From: Fennellomyces sp. T-0311
Lineage: Eukaryota > Mucoromycota > Mucoromycetes > Mucorales > Lichtheimiaceae
Assembly: GCA_025266875.1 (NCBI GenBank)
Contig: JALLLT010000032.1
Location: forward strand, 62,001-126,000
Direction: 5' to 3'
DNA: 64,000 nucleotides
Shown: one piece after another, positions 36,680-48,010 of the stretch
How the letters are laid out: each line of letters begins with the position of its first letter
Numbering within the stretch: the stretch's first letter is position 1
The notes under the pieces: generated by a model
What the model saw: the letters and a program-made list of their open reading frames with translations, nothing else
Told to the model about the DNA's origin: nothing
Database searches by the model: none
Program-made: the position numbers and the translations under genes

Positions 36680-37516
36680 TGACAACTCTTTTAAAGGGAA
36701 AAGAAACAAAAAGAAAAAGCGACGTACGTCGATTCAGCCTTTCCCTCTTGTTTGGATTCCATTGTTTTGGGAAAATTCTCCTGAACCGTTTATATAAGTG
36801 CAAAACACTTTTATGCCGGTCAGTGTATCATTTATTGTGGGAGCAGAAATCTCTGTTTCCTAGAAACGCTCGTCCTCGCTCTTGCAAAAAGGGCATGTGC
36901 GAAAAGAAATCGCCCTTTTGCTACAAACAAAGCATCACTAAATGTTACAGATATAGTTTATATGTACGCATTTATAAGACACAAACCTAAATATAATCCG
37001 CAAATGTATATGCAATGCGTACAATTTGTTTGCGCCATAGTTGTTTAACGCCATCCGTATTGTCGGCGCCAAATAGTATGTAGATAAGATGTTACTACCA
37101 CTATAATGTAAAGGTTGTGACTGGATTCATCCGTTTCTGAAGTAGTAACCTTTATATGTATTTGGTACCATGGGTTTAAAGCAAAAAGTCATCCTGTTTT
37201 GCGCTGTACACATTTCTGCAGGTACGTACTAGGTCTATAAAGGATCACAGCCCAGGTGGTCCACCATCTATAATTATCAATTCTCTTCATTCACTTCACA
37301 GGCACAGTTCGTTGGATGCTACTACGGTTACCAAAGGATTATACTAGCTATTTCTGACTAAACGTCCAATTTATTTCTCCTAGTAATATGTGATAACGGA
37401 GGATGCATATATAACCGCTATTCTCTATACAATTCTACGACGCTTTACAATCAAACCAAAGTACTTTTTAGTCTTATTAAATGTGTCACCAGTTTAACGA
37501 CTTCACTACTATATTT
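36680..37516. other. Intergenic region
   Basis: About 840 bp between the arrestin start and the L45-like stop. AT-rich with no gene recognised. Around 37190 there is a 14-bp match (aaaaagtcatcctg) to 14211 in the gene-free region, too short to interpret. Confidence 0.4.
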
Positions 37517-38562
37517 TTACTCGGCTTTTTGGCCCAGTTTACCATAGACGCGCCAGATATCTTCAGGATCCGAAATGGTCTTTTGGAAAACAACGTATTC
37601 CAGCACGTTGTGGATCTTGTTGGGGTCACCGCCAATCAGACGATTCTTCTTATCATACACTGCCATGGACTAAAGAAAGCAACAAGTTAGCTTGCTTTTT
37701 TCCCCGAAACATCTTTGCTGTTGGTGCCTTACTTGTTTGGTATACATTCTTAATGTCGCCTGTGCAACAGAGAATCCATGCTTGCTAAGACCGGTCGTAC
37801 CCACGCATCGTACACATACAATTCGTGGCTGTTCTACTTCACCGTGATATCTCCATTCCCAGCGAGCATTGCCACGGTTCTTGATCTGGTTCTTCATGGT
37901 CTATAACGCACGATCCAATTAGTTCTCTCGTAACCCCAACGGTAACCATAGAAACATACCGAGTACATTGAATCCAAGCACACTTCTTCGAGAATCTGAC
38001 GATCACCCCTAAATGGATATGAGGAAAACAATACAAATAATCATGCAACCGTGTTTGTAAAGTACCGTGCGAAAGCATCATTCATATCCTTGTAAGTTTC
38101 TTCTGCGACTTCCAAGAATTTGCGAGAGTCCCACTTCTCATATTGTGACTTGTACTTGATCAAACCAACACTAATGGATAAGATTGAGTAAACAAAAGGA
38201 CTACACTGAAATAACGTGTGTATGAGTACCTGAGCAGGTTTTGAACGTTATTTTTGAGGTTGCGCCACTTGGTCAGGCGCCAGCGAGCGAAATCGGAAAT
38301 AGCTGGAGGCTGCTCCGGGGGCACATAGTTGGCTAATATACTCTTTGAATAAAATCTTCGAGTTGTTTCATGAACCAGCTTGTTTGAACTTACCAAACAC
38401 ACCATGATCGCGAATGAGAATTTGCTTTCCTTGAGTTTCGCGAGAAGCGTAGCCACGCTGTTGCTGCTGCCATGCCAACATGGCATGACGCTGTAAAATG
38501 CGCGTGGTGGTTGTGTTGGCTAGGGAAGGCGTTAATCGCAAACCACGCAGAGCTGTCGCCAT
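37517..38562 (-). CDS. Mitochondrial ribosomal protein L45 / Tim44-like domain protein
   Basis: About 270 residues in six exons. The start MATALRGLRLTPSLANTTTT (ATG at 38560-38562) followed by RILQRHAMLAW is a good mitochondrial presequence. The mature part has ISDFARWRLTKWRNLKNNVQ, KYKSQYEKWDSRKFLEVAEE, NARWEWRYHGEVEQPRIVCV and MAVYDKKNRLIGGDPNKIHN, ending EDIWRVYGKLGQKAE. These are the blocks of the L45/Mba1 group, whose Tim44-like domain anchors the mitoribosome to the inner membrane and the nascent-chain exit. Its start is 121 bp from that of the divergent PAXBP1-like gene. Confidence 0.82.
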
Positions 38563-38683
38563 TGTTTGTGTTTTGAAGCAAGTTGAATTTGGTCGAAACC
38601 GCAGGTTGTCAAAGGTGGGACGTGACTGTTCATGCAAAGCACAACCGTCTGCGGATTGACATTCTAAGGCTTGTTCTGGTAAT
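38563..38683. promoter_or_regulatory. Compact 121-bp divergent promoter
   Basis: Separates the start codons of the mitoribosomal L45-like gene (minus) and the GCFC/PAXBP1-like gene (plus). No TATA box is seen; the shortness suggests shared control elements. Confidence 0.5.
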
Positions 38684-41259
38684 AATGTTCAAAAAGTCAA
38701 GCCGAGCCAAAAACATTCGTCGCAAAGTTGTTACGAGCGATAATGAAGAACCAGAGGAATCCGAAAATGGTACCCATCTGCACTTTTAATTCGTGACCCT
38801 GTCTCTTTTTTTTAACTCACAAGTGTGACCGTAGTAACCGTTGTCAACAGAACAAAACTTGAAAAGAAGAAAAAAAAGGAACCAAAGCGATCGCTCGGTT
38901 TAAGCTTTGATCAAGAGGTAGCATAACATTGGGAAAGAAACATTCATGAACTAATGGCTGATTAGGAAGAAGGCAACACAGAAACGTTTCAAGTGAAAAA
39001 GAGCAACGCCAGTATACGACTTGCATCACGAAAGTCATCCGACATTGCTGCGCCATCACCAACTTATTCGAACGAAGTATTGGAAGCATTGCGTAAAGAC
39101 ACACCAAATACACCAGCTGCATTAAAAGCTACATCGTTGGCCAATGATGACGACGCGCTGCTTGCTGAAAAGTTCCCATCACTCATGAAAACCGACATGA
39201 ACGGTATACCCGATGCACACGCTATTCTTGCCGCAAAAAAGAAACGCGAACAGCTACGCAAGGGTTACGTCGATCCAGTGGAGGAAGACTTTATTTCATT
39301 AGATGATAAGGCCAACTCACGACTCGTGCGCGAAGAAGACGAAATCGGAGATGATGGTGAAGCTGGTAAGCGTCTGAGGAATATACATGGACTTATGTGC
39401 TTAATTGCTCTGCGTAGAATACGAGGCATACGTGGGTGAACGCTTGACTTTGAATAAGAAAGTGGCGCAAAAGCAGGAGCAGGAACGAAGAGCGGGCTAT
39501 CGAGAAATGATCGAGGAAGCTCAGGACTATGATGAGGAGGATCAGGACATTGAACGATGGGAGACTGAATTGATCCGACACGGTGGTGTCAAGCCTCAAC
39601 GAAGGGAAGAGAAAGCAAGGGATCCATATGCTCCACCACCCGGCTACCGGCCTGCGGAAGGTAAGAACCGTGTGGATTTGCAGTGTAACCTCGATATACC
39701 TAACAGCTTATATTAGTCCCTATCGAGTCATCGATCCTTTCACTGGATAAGGCAGTCCAAAATCTGGATAGCACATCCAACAGCATCACGCGCACAATCA
39801 AGGAGTATGAGACACAGCTGGAGCAGATGCAAAAGAACATGGAGACGCTTTCCACCACCGAAGCTGATTTGAGCAAAGAGATTGTACGGGGCAGTGAACG
39901 ATACGATTACTTCCAGACATTGGCAGGCTATGTCAATGACCTAGGCGAGTTTTTGGACGCCAAGGTAAATGCCGTGATGCAAAAAAAGAGAATGAATAAT
40001 ACTGACATCATAGTTTAGTTTCCCAAATTGGAAGCTCTCGAACAAGAGGCTCATGATATCATTGCGACAAAGTACGACGTTGTAACGAAGCGAAGGTGGC
40101 GAGATGATCTTGACGATCTGCACGAGTTTGCAAAGGTCCCCGAGCAGCCCCAAGACGAGGAAATGGACGAATTTGGACGTGGTGAAGAGATGCGGAATTC
40201 AGACAGTGTTCGTCAACGGCGGAAAATCGAACGCCAACAGCGGATAGCAGCACAAGATGGCTTGGCTGATATTCAGGAACAAGGGTTATGGACTGATGAT
40301 GAAATGCCGGAAGAATGGGATGCCCAGCGGGACCAAAAACTAGGTAAGGGCGTTTTATGCACCAATGACGTTTGCTTATCAAGAAGTACTGTTAGACAAT
40401 ATAACAAGTGGCAAAGTCGAAGAGATGTTGGAAGACGTTGGGGAAGAGTTCGGATCTTTGGAGATGGTCAAGAACAAGTTCGAAGCTTGGAAAACCAACT
40501 TTTTTGATGATTATTCAAAGGCATTCGGTAGCTTGAGTCTGCCTGGTGCGTTCGAGTTTTATGTACGCTGCGAGCTTGTCACATGGAATCCATTCACAGA
40601 ACCAATGGAGTTCGATACGATGCGATGGCACGCAGTCTTATCCGAGTACGGCATTACAGAGGAACACGAGGATGCCGACACGGAACTTTTGAACAAGGTT
40701 GTCGAAAAGATCATGATTAAGAAGATCAAGAGTATGCTGGACACACTCGATGCTGCCTCGATGAAAGAGATGCGATATGCTGTGCAAGCAGTGGAACAAG
40801 TGTCGTATTATGTTGAAAAGCATGAACGGCCGTTTATGGTAATATATTTTGACCCCCCTCCCCCGCTTTTACCTTGTCATTCAGCTGACACATTTGTTAG
40901 GACCTGATGACCGCGGTCGAGTCTGCGATCAACAAGCAATTAAAGCCCTACGCCGATCTTCTTGATACCATCACGATAATAGAACCCAGCAGTGAAGCAA
41001 AGAAGCGCGTCATTTGGCGATTATGCAAGGTAATAGGGCGCTGAGATGTTTTATACATATATATACAATGATGCTAACATTTTTTTCGTGGTAATAGTAC
41101 TTGAAAACATTACAAGTATGGCGTCGATATTTACCCAAAGAGACACTCAAGTCACTTGGCAGTGTCGTCATGAATCGTATGATTGTGCCGCTATTAGAGC
41201 CCGGAGTAGATGGGGAATTACAAAAGGAGGCGCTGCAGTTACTTGCTCGGCTCGAATAA
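38684..41259 (+). CDS. GCFC-domain protein, PAXBP1/GCFC2 family
   Basis: Nuclear protein of roughly 690 residues in about ten exons. Human GCFC2/PAXBP1 are linked to spliceosome disassembly (Ntr-like complexes). The start MFKKSSRAKNIRRKVVTSDN is a basic, Ser/acidic N-terminus typical of the family. Next come KKKREQLRKGYVDPVEEDFI, LNKKVAQKQEQERRAGYREM and a coiled coil (IKEYETQLEQMQKNMETLST). The C-terminal GCFC domain contains LPGAFEFYVRCELVTWNPFT, MRWHAVLSEYGI and RVIWRLCKYLKTLQVWRRYL, ending LLARLE. Its stop (41257-41259) is only 8 bp from the stop of the convergent Rpp20 gene, so the two 3' untranslated regions must overlap. Confidence 0.88.
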
Positions 41260-41267
41260 AAAAAAAG

Positions 41268-41889
41268 CTATTTGATCATTTTCCGATTTCGCGATGGTTT
41301 CCGTGCAAGTGGAGCGACTCGCTGTTGCAATTCTGCCAATCCGTCCTTGGCTACTAGCTGAATATGGATAGCTGAATTCATTCGTGTTTGTGTTTCAATA
41401 TCCTTCTCCTATTTAGATCCAATTTAGTCTCTGGGCTGTTGCCAAGGCGACAAGTTACACTTACCGTGTCATCAGGGATAACGTCGTCAACCAGCGTGAC
41501 GGTATTGGTGGTGGGCTTGAGGTCAATCTGATTATGAAGAGTCCGTTGGATGGCTTGCGCAACTGTGATTGTTTTGACAAGCGTGGCGCCCATACCGTGA
41601 AGTGTCACCTGCTTATATCTTGCATAGTAAAATCCCGGTTTAGTCTTTATTAATAGCACGATCATTGCAAGTTCGTCTCACTTTTGATTAACCATCAGCT
41701 GTCGGACACGTGCAATAATGACATTGGTTTTTGTTTTATGGGAAATGTAAATGTCACTTGGAACGGAAGCGGGTCGTTGCGGCGCACGCTTATGAAGAGA
41801 CGCACCTATACTTGCTGTACATTAGAGGCTAGTGCGAGGCTTTTTGCATTTGTCATTGAACCTTGAACGATCGATCGTTTCTCTTTCAT
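41268..41889 (-). CDS. POP7: Ribonuclease P/MRP subunit Rpp20/Pop7 (Alba-like)
   Basis: Subunit of RNase P and RNase MRP that binds the RNA together with Rpp25. Reconstructed here as four exons: 41889-41862, 41805-41682, 41618-41465 and 41408-41268, which join in frame to 148 residues. The start is MKEKRSIVQGASLHKRAPQR. The Alba-type core is PSDIYISHKTKTNVIIARVR, then YKQVTLHGMGATLVKTITVA and QAIQRTLHNQIDLKPTTNTV. The C-terminal tail is basic and ends SRNRKMIK. The length is normal for the family. Intron 1 has an atypical donor (GTTCAA); the other donors are GTGAGA and GTAAGT. The first exon is the least certain. Confidence 0.85.
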
Positions 41890-42119
41890 AGTATTTTTTC
41901 AAAAAAGGTGGTTGAGTTTCAAGCGCGCGATCAGCGTGACCACAAACTATGTCATTCTGTTTTTTTTATAGCAACACGACGACAGAATTGCTACGTATGC
42001 GGAAATCTAAAGGGTGAGGTAAGAATGCATAAGTATCTGCTAAACTCTCTTTTTCTTTCGCTACTCTTAAATCTCCTATTTTTTTCTTCGTATCTCTCTT
42101 TTACTTTAGCTACAACTCC

Positions 42120-42353
42120 ATGTTACCATCGCCAAGAATGATGAACGGCACAAGCAACGGAAGTTTCCATCACGAAGAGGGCTTGCTTCGAGACCAGTCG
42201 CACGGCACACTCATTAACCTGGAACAACAACTACGCGAAGAGATCGCAAAGCTACGGCGCGAAGAACAAGAACTACGCGAGAAGGATCTCTGGATCAAGC
42301 AAAACATTGTGGCAGTTCGAGAGAAGATGATGATGATATCAGATAGACGTTAA
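42120..42353 (+). CDS. Small coiled-coil protein, unknown
   Basis: 77 codons from ATG 42120 (MLPSPRMMNGTSNGSFHHEE). The second half is a clear charged coiled coil: INLEQQLREEIAKLRREEQE then LREKDLWIKQNIVAVREKM, with leucines at heptad spacing. A probable 5' untranslated exon ends at GGTGAG|GTAAG (about 42016) and splices to the CTTTAG acceptor just upstream of the ATG. Its upstream flank is shared with the divergent Rpp20 gene. I do not recognise a family. Confidence 0.55.
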   Translation: MLPSPRMMNGTSNGSFHHEEGLLRDQSHGTLINLEQQLREEIAKLRREEQELREKDLWIKQNIVAVREKMMMISDRR

Positions 42354-42441
42354 CTTGTCAAGTTCTCCTTTTGTTTTCATTTCGTTTCTTTTTTTTTACT
42401 ATTTACAAAATATACACGCACACACGCACAATTCCCCTTGT

Positions 42442-45400
42442 TCATCTCGACAGTGCTTTCTCCCGGCTGGCTTCAGAATATCGCATCATGGACCGCTCCA
42501 ACCACCGTTTCCATTTTTTCCGGTCGGCCGGATCTTTTAAGCATAGGTAGTAGGGCGAGGATTCCATCATCTGACGGTAGGTATCACATCCAATATCTAC
42601 TGGGCACTGCGGGTGGCATTGGTATTGACAGTCTAGAGACAAAAAGTTAGTTTGGATCCATGGGCAGCACGGGGTATATGAGGAGCATGAGGGGTTAAGA
42701 GAAACAGAGAGAAAGCCCTTACTCTGACATGCCAATGCACGTGGGCCCCACAACGTATCCTGGCAAAACCCACACTTTGATTCTCCTGCTGCTCTCTGGC
42801 TCTTGAAATCATGTTCCGTCATATCATTTCCCTGCATTTTTTTTTTAGAAAAAGCAGTTATTAGCATCCTCCGTTTTCTTTTTTGCACCCTTAATTTTCT
42901 ACCTTGAGCAAAAGTTGGCGTTCGCTCATCAGTTGTGCTACTTTGGCTTGAGCTGTTGCAACTGCTTGCTCCAACTCCAACTGAATCTGCCGTTGCTGTT
43001 TGGTTGAGGACATTACCATGACACCAGAGGATGCGAGTAGCTTCTGTCTTGCTTGCAACGTCTTATTTGCTCCTTGAATGTATTGCTGCTCCTTTGCTAA
43101 TTGCTGATCAATTTTCGCTAGCAGATGATTATGGCCAGGACCACGTATGACCAGAACACATTGTGCTGGTACTCCAAGAATGTCTTGTTGGCTCTCCTGG
43201 ATGAGAATGGTGTCCCTGAGATTCAATATGATTTTCTGCCGATCATGGGCGGTGGCGTGCAGTGTCCCGTCTTCGAGCTTAACATCAAATTCTGCAAACG
43301 GTTTGCTGTGCGCTGATATTTTTAGTCGTCCCTCCCGTATGGGCATTGGTAGTAATGGCAGTGCTTTCTCCCCTAGTCTCTCCTTTATATCCCTTTCTTC
43401 TGCATATTGCTGCGCTTTCTTTAGCCGAGCATTTTCATTGCATAGCAACTGGATTTGTTGCTCGGTCGTCTGCTTTAGCTTGGTAAATTCGTTGCGTAGT
43501 GACTCGGCCTGTGCAATTGCGAACTCTTGGTCCGCCCTTAGGCGCTCGTTTTCATCATAAAGCATTTGAATCTGATCCATTGCATCTCGATCAGCCTGTA
43601 GCTCGTCATGCAGTCGCTGAATTTCGTTTTCGTATTCCCACAGTTGCTTGTCTTTATCGTTTAGTAATAGCTGTTGCTCCTCCTTTATCCGCTGATTCGC
43701 CTGGTTGCTACTGGCCTGTAATTGGTGGATTTGCTGCTGGGAGTGCTGCAGCTCTCGTAACAGTTTTTGCAACTGGTTCTCCAGTTCATGAACTTTCCGC
43801 TGTTGTGCATCCCTGTCTTTGCGTTCAAATAACAGGTGGTCGATTCGCTTCTGCGCTCTATCCAGTTCGTTTGTCCGCTCGATACTCTCTTGCTGAAGAC
43901 GCCGATTCTCTTCCTCGATTGCTTTTAAGCGCGTCGTTTCATTTCGAAGCGTGTCTCGCTTTCTGGTTTCGAGTAAAAGTTGACTAATCTGCTGCTGTGC
44001 TTTTGCCAGCTCACCGGATTGCTCCGTGGCTCCACACTGTAAGCGTTTGTTTTCGTCTTCAATTTCTTTTAAACGAGCGGTTTTCTGCTGCAGCTGTCGC
44101 CGAATATCATGCTCTACCGTTTTTAACCGGGTATTGTCCTTGTTGAGAACATCAATCTGCGGACTCCTTATGTCCTTCTTTTCGTTATGGTTGATTTGGA
44201 GGAGTAATCGTTCGTTCTCTTTACGTAGGTGCTGGAGTTCGTTCTGTGCTGTCTGCGTGGTGCCTGCAAACGAATATCCAATGAATGGTAAATAGCGTTG
44301 TTCGTCTGAAATATCCCAAGATGAAAACGTCGTCATTTGTTCGTTTGCGTCACAAAAGTTGGATGTATCGTCCGGTGATGTTAATATGGGTTGAAATGGT
44401 GGTTTGGCTAATGAAAATATGGTTACTTAAACAATTCTTGTTTCCTAAACATCAAACGGCATACTTTTTCGCAAGTTACTCCAATCAATACCAGCAAAAA
44501 ATGGATGTGCCTGAATTTCCTGGACACTGTTCCTGCCTAAGCGAGTTTCTCGTTTGCATAATAACCTACTCGAAGTTGAGCATTTCCAGTTTTTCGCGAA
44601 TTTATAAACAAATTTACTTGCAAATCAAGTCTTTGCATTCGGGCGATATGGGCTCATCATCAAACTGGAGCTCTGAATTCTACCGCGCGTCGATAAAGTA
44701 CACTCAATGGGCTGATTGTAACAGAAAAACATACCTCATGTGACAGAATTTTGAGAAACGTTTTCGTATCGCTTTCGCTGTAGAACGGTGGATTGACCTG
44801 TAGGATTTCATAGAGTACGATTCCAACGGACCACCAATCGACTTCGGCGCCGTAGGTAATGTTACCTTGTTGAGCTTGTAGCACCTCTGGCGCCACATAG
44901 TCGCATGTGCCCACCGCAACAGTCGGTGGCATTTTCTATTACACATGATCAGTATGTACAAAAAAAATAAAGAGTTTGTGTGTGGCTACCTTTGCATCAG
45001 CAATGGATATGCAGGAGCCAAAATCGGCTATTTTGACATGACCGGTATGGTCTATCAAAATATTATTGGGCTTAATATCCCGATGGATATAGCCCATTTG
45101 ATGCAAACAATCTACAGCAACAATGGTCTCTGCAATGTAAAAGCGAGCCTCGTTCTCGGATAGACAATGTTTATCTTGCTTCAACAAGACACTCAACAAG
45201 TCGCCGCCACCTGCATATTCCATCACCAAATAAAGACAGTCGTCGTCCTGAAACGCCCAATGCAGTTTTGGCATCCATTCGTTGTCGTGGTTGGCCAATA
45301 CCCATCTCTCTTCCATGGAAAATGTCCGTTCGCGATGCGATAGCACATGAGCCTTGTTTAGCTTTTTCATTGCATAGACCTGGCCATCGCCTTTGTGTCG

Positions 45401-45696
45401 CACAACAGAGACCTGGGCGAATTGGCCGCAAGCCAGAGGACGAATATCCTCAAAGTCGTCCTTGCTCGCGCGTAATTGTTTCACTCGACGATAGAGAGGC
45501 TCGTCTGAAAGGTAGAGAAAAAAGTTAGTTGTCATGGTAGCAAAAGTGAAGAAAACAACGGACATTCTTTGGACAGGTTCTTGCCGACGAGGTCGGTGTA
45601 GACGGCAACAAGACAGTCGAGCAGCACATCGGTATGAGTGTGGACGATCTCTTGGAGGGTTGCGGAGCTAGGCGGAGTAATGCATGGCGATAACAT
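42442..45696 (-). CDS. ROCK-like AGC protein kinase with coiled coil and split PH-C1 module
   Basis: Roughly 900 residues in about ten exons. The N-terminal segment (LQEIVHTHTDVLLDCLVAVY) fits the dimerisation region of the DMPK/ROCK/MRCK family. The kinase domain has YAMKKLNK (ATP lysine), YIHRDIKPNNILIDHTGHVK, IADFGSC and VAVGTCDYVAPEVLQAQQGN. The AGC C-terminal extension shows IQAHPFFAGIDWSNLR, SPDDTSNFCDANE and LPFIGYSFAG. A long Gln/Glu-rich coiled coil (about 44270-43390) follows. A PH-like half (REGRLKISAHSKPFAEFDVK, QCVLVIRG) is separated by a second coil from a C1 finger (HDFKSQRAAGESKCGFC ... CQYQCHPQCPVDIGC) and a PH-like last helix (YYLCLKDPADRKKWKRWLER). This matches animal ROCK, where C1 interrupts PH. 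The glycine loop is degenerate (ACGQFAQV). Start ATG at 45694-45696. Confidence 0.85.
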
Positions 45697-46042
45697 AAGG
45701 ACTATCGGTGGAAGCGAAAGGGAATACAAAAAAAGGAAGAGGTGAAGAAGCGACAATGGGCGTAAGTTTGGAGTGTTGTGTGCGAGTTATGTGGGAAAGA
45801 AAGCAAGAGCCAAACCCGCGCGGGTGGATAACCAAAAGAAGGAGAATGTTTACAAAGCATATACATACACACACACCCGCTTTCACGCAGCAAGGCCCGC
45901 TATATGTTCCGAAGTGGCCGAAGCAACGACGCTACCCCCAGAAAAAAATAACGGCGCAGCGTTGCTCACCACCTTTACTCAATTACAACCTCCCATTTCC
46001 CTTTTCTCTTTTTCCTTTTACTTCTCATTCTAATCAGCATCC
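45697..46042. promoter_or_regulatory. Divergent promoter between the ROCK-like kinase and the Pho85-type CDK
   Basis: 346 bp between start codons. The CDK side has a CT-rich tract (about 45985-46030) directly before its ATG. Two kinase genes of morphogenesis and cell-cycle type share this region. Confidence 0.5.
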
Positions 46043-46966
46043 ATGTCGACCACCGGTGGAACTCCTGATCAGCGGTATGCTCGACTGGAGAAGCTTGGCG
46101 AAGGCACGTATGCGACCGTATACAAGGGCAAGAGTCGGTTAAGTGGCGAACTGGTGGCGCTCAAGGAGATTCATTTGGATGCCGAAGAGGGAGCGCCGTC
46201 CACAGCAATTCGAGAGATCTCGCTAATGAAAGAGCTCAAGCACCCTAACATTATGCGGCTGATGGATGTGATTCATACGGAAAGCAAGCTCATTTTGATC
46301 TTTGAGTACATGGATCAGGACCTGAAAAAGTACATGGATGCGACTGCACGGACAGGGCACACGGCATTGGAGACGCACATCATCAAGTCGTTCATGTACC
46401 AGCTGCTCAAGGGAATTGCGTATTGCCACGAAAACCGAGTGTTGCATCGCGATTTGAAGCCGCAGAACCTGCTCATCAACAAACGACTGGAACTGAAGCT
46501 CGGCGACTTTGGTCTGGCACGTGCGTTTGGTATTCCGGTCAATACGTTCTCGAACGAGGTTGTCACGCTGTGGTATCGGGCGCCGGACGTGTTGCTCGGG
46601 TCACGAATGTACTCGACGTCGATTGACATCTGGTCGGCGGGTTGCATCATGGCTGAAATGTACACGGGTCGTCCGCTATTCCCTGGCACAACCAACGAAG
46701 ACCAGCTGCAAAAGATCTTTCGCATGATGGGAACCCCTACAGAGCAGACATGGCCAGGCGTTTCTCAGCTGCCCGAATACAAACCCAACCAGGTCATCTA
46801 TCCGCCGCAACACATCAATACCATCCTGCCCAATGTCGATGCATGTGGCCGCGATCTGCTCTCGCGCATGCTGCAGTACCAGCCTCAACTAAGAATATCG
46901 GCAAAGGATGCAATGAATCATCCATATTTCCAGGAAGTCAGGTACATGCAACAGCAGTTTGAATAA
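46043..46966 (+). CDS. PHO85: Cyclin-dependent kinase, Pho85/CDK5 type
   Basis: Single-exon kinase of 307 residues. The Gly loop is intact ([13 protein letters not shown]), with [13 protein letters not shown] and the cyclin-binding helix [19 protein letters not shown]. The catalytic loop is [15 protein letters not shown], the activation segment [20 protein letters not shown] then [15 protein letters not shown], and the C-lobe ends [25 protein letters not shown] is characteristic of the Pho85 group, where Ser replaces the activating threonine of Cdc2. In yeast Pho85 with various cyclins controls phosphate sensing, glycogen metabolism and the cell cycle. The lack of introns contrasts with most neighbours. 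The ATG is in a CT-rich context. Confidence 0.94.
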   Translation: MSTTGGTPDQRYARLEKLGEGTYATVYKGKSRLSGELVALKEIHLDAEEGAPSTAIREISLMKELKHPNIMRLMDVIHTESKLILIFEYMDQDLKKYMDATARTGHTALETHIIKSFMYQLLKGIAYCHENRVLHRDLKPQNLLINKRLELKLGDFGLARAFGIPVNTFSNEVVTLWYRAPDVLLGSRMYSTSIDIWSAGCIMAEMYTGRPLFPGTTNEDQLQKIFRMMGTPTEQTWPGVSQLPEYKPNQVIYPPQHINTILPNVDACGRDLLSRMLQYQPQLRISAKDAMNHPYFQEVRYMQQQFE

Positions 46967-48010
46967 AAACAAAGAATTTCATTGTCAGTCCCTTCCTGCC
47001 CTTACTCCAATAATATCGAGATCCTGCTTGCCTAAAGAACGCAATATATGCATCCACTGGCCTGCTGACTATTGACCAGGGCTGTCTCACCCATCATCAT
47101 TATCATTATCATCATCATCATCATGCATGCCATGCAATCCTCTCTGTCACCCCACTGCGTATAGGAATGATCAGTATGGATGGCATATGTAACGTAGTAT
47201 GCTCATGATTGTTTCAGCAAAGACACCATGCCACTGCTGCCATCGATTGGGGGGGGGGGCTATTATCCCAGTTATTCACTGTCTGCTATGCACGTGTGGC
47301 AACAAAATTGAATCAATATATTGTCAAGGAAACAAAAGTGGCGAGCTCCCCAGGGCAATTACCGTCATGGAAATAGATCGATAACTGTCAAAGAAGGAAA
47401 TGTTGGCCAAAGACGTCGGTGCTCGGAATGGATATCGATGATAGCGATATCATAAGGCAAATCAATCATGTTCGGATCAGTTTTCTGTGCTGAATATTAT
47501 AGAATTTGAATATGAAATCATACGTGACCTTACGTAAACAGAGCTAAAATATCAAGAGACTCCACCTCGACCCTGTCACCTGCTGTACCGTACATCGAGA
47601 CACAGTCCATCGTGTTCGACAAATGGAATCATTATCCAGAATCACGCACCCACTGCTTCTTATTGGCGTTAATGACCCTGTGCATACTTTAGCTTAACCA
47701 AACATGCTTGTGAGAGGGAGGCTTGATTAATTGGATCACACTATGGACATGGGTGCCCGTGTCCCTGGTTTGGGGCTTAGAGCCAGTGGCATCCGACCAA
47801 GTAGGCGCCAAGAGGTCCTTCTATTCTTAGCGCGATGTGCTACGCAATTTGATGGAGTAAAGAGTGTTCGTGTCACAGGCTTAAGTATATGAAACTGCAG
47901 GTTTATTAATGCCAAAAGAGAAAAGAAGTAAAGAGTACGACAACGAAGGGGGGAAACAAATGCAATATGCGGATATAGGAGCAATAGACAGAAGAAGAAA
48001 AATGAATGGA
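46967..48010. other. Gene-free region with simple repeats
   Basis: 3' flank of PHO85 and of the HAC1-like gene. It contains an imperfect ATC/CAT triplet repeat at about 47092-47131 and a ten-G run at about 47249. ORFs on both strands have no recognisable character. No RNA gene seen. Confidence 0.45.
47092..47131. repeat. Imperfect ATC trinucleotide repeat
   Basis: Tandem cat/cattat units in the 3' flank of the CDK gene, outside any coding sequence. Confidence 0.75.

Noticed and set aside
37180..37200. 14-bp match to 14211-14224 (aaaaagtcatcctg)
   Set aside because: Too short, and the flanks do not match.
42438..44743. Several long plus-strand ORFs opposite the ROCK-like kinase
   Set aside because: They are antisense shadows of the Gln/Glu-rich coiled coil, whose codons leave the other strand open.
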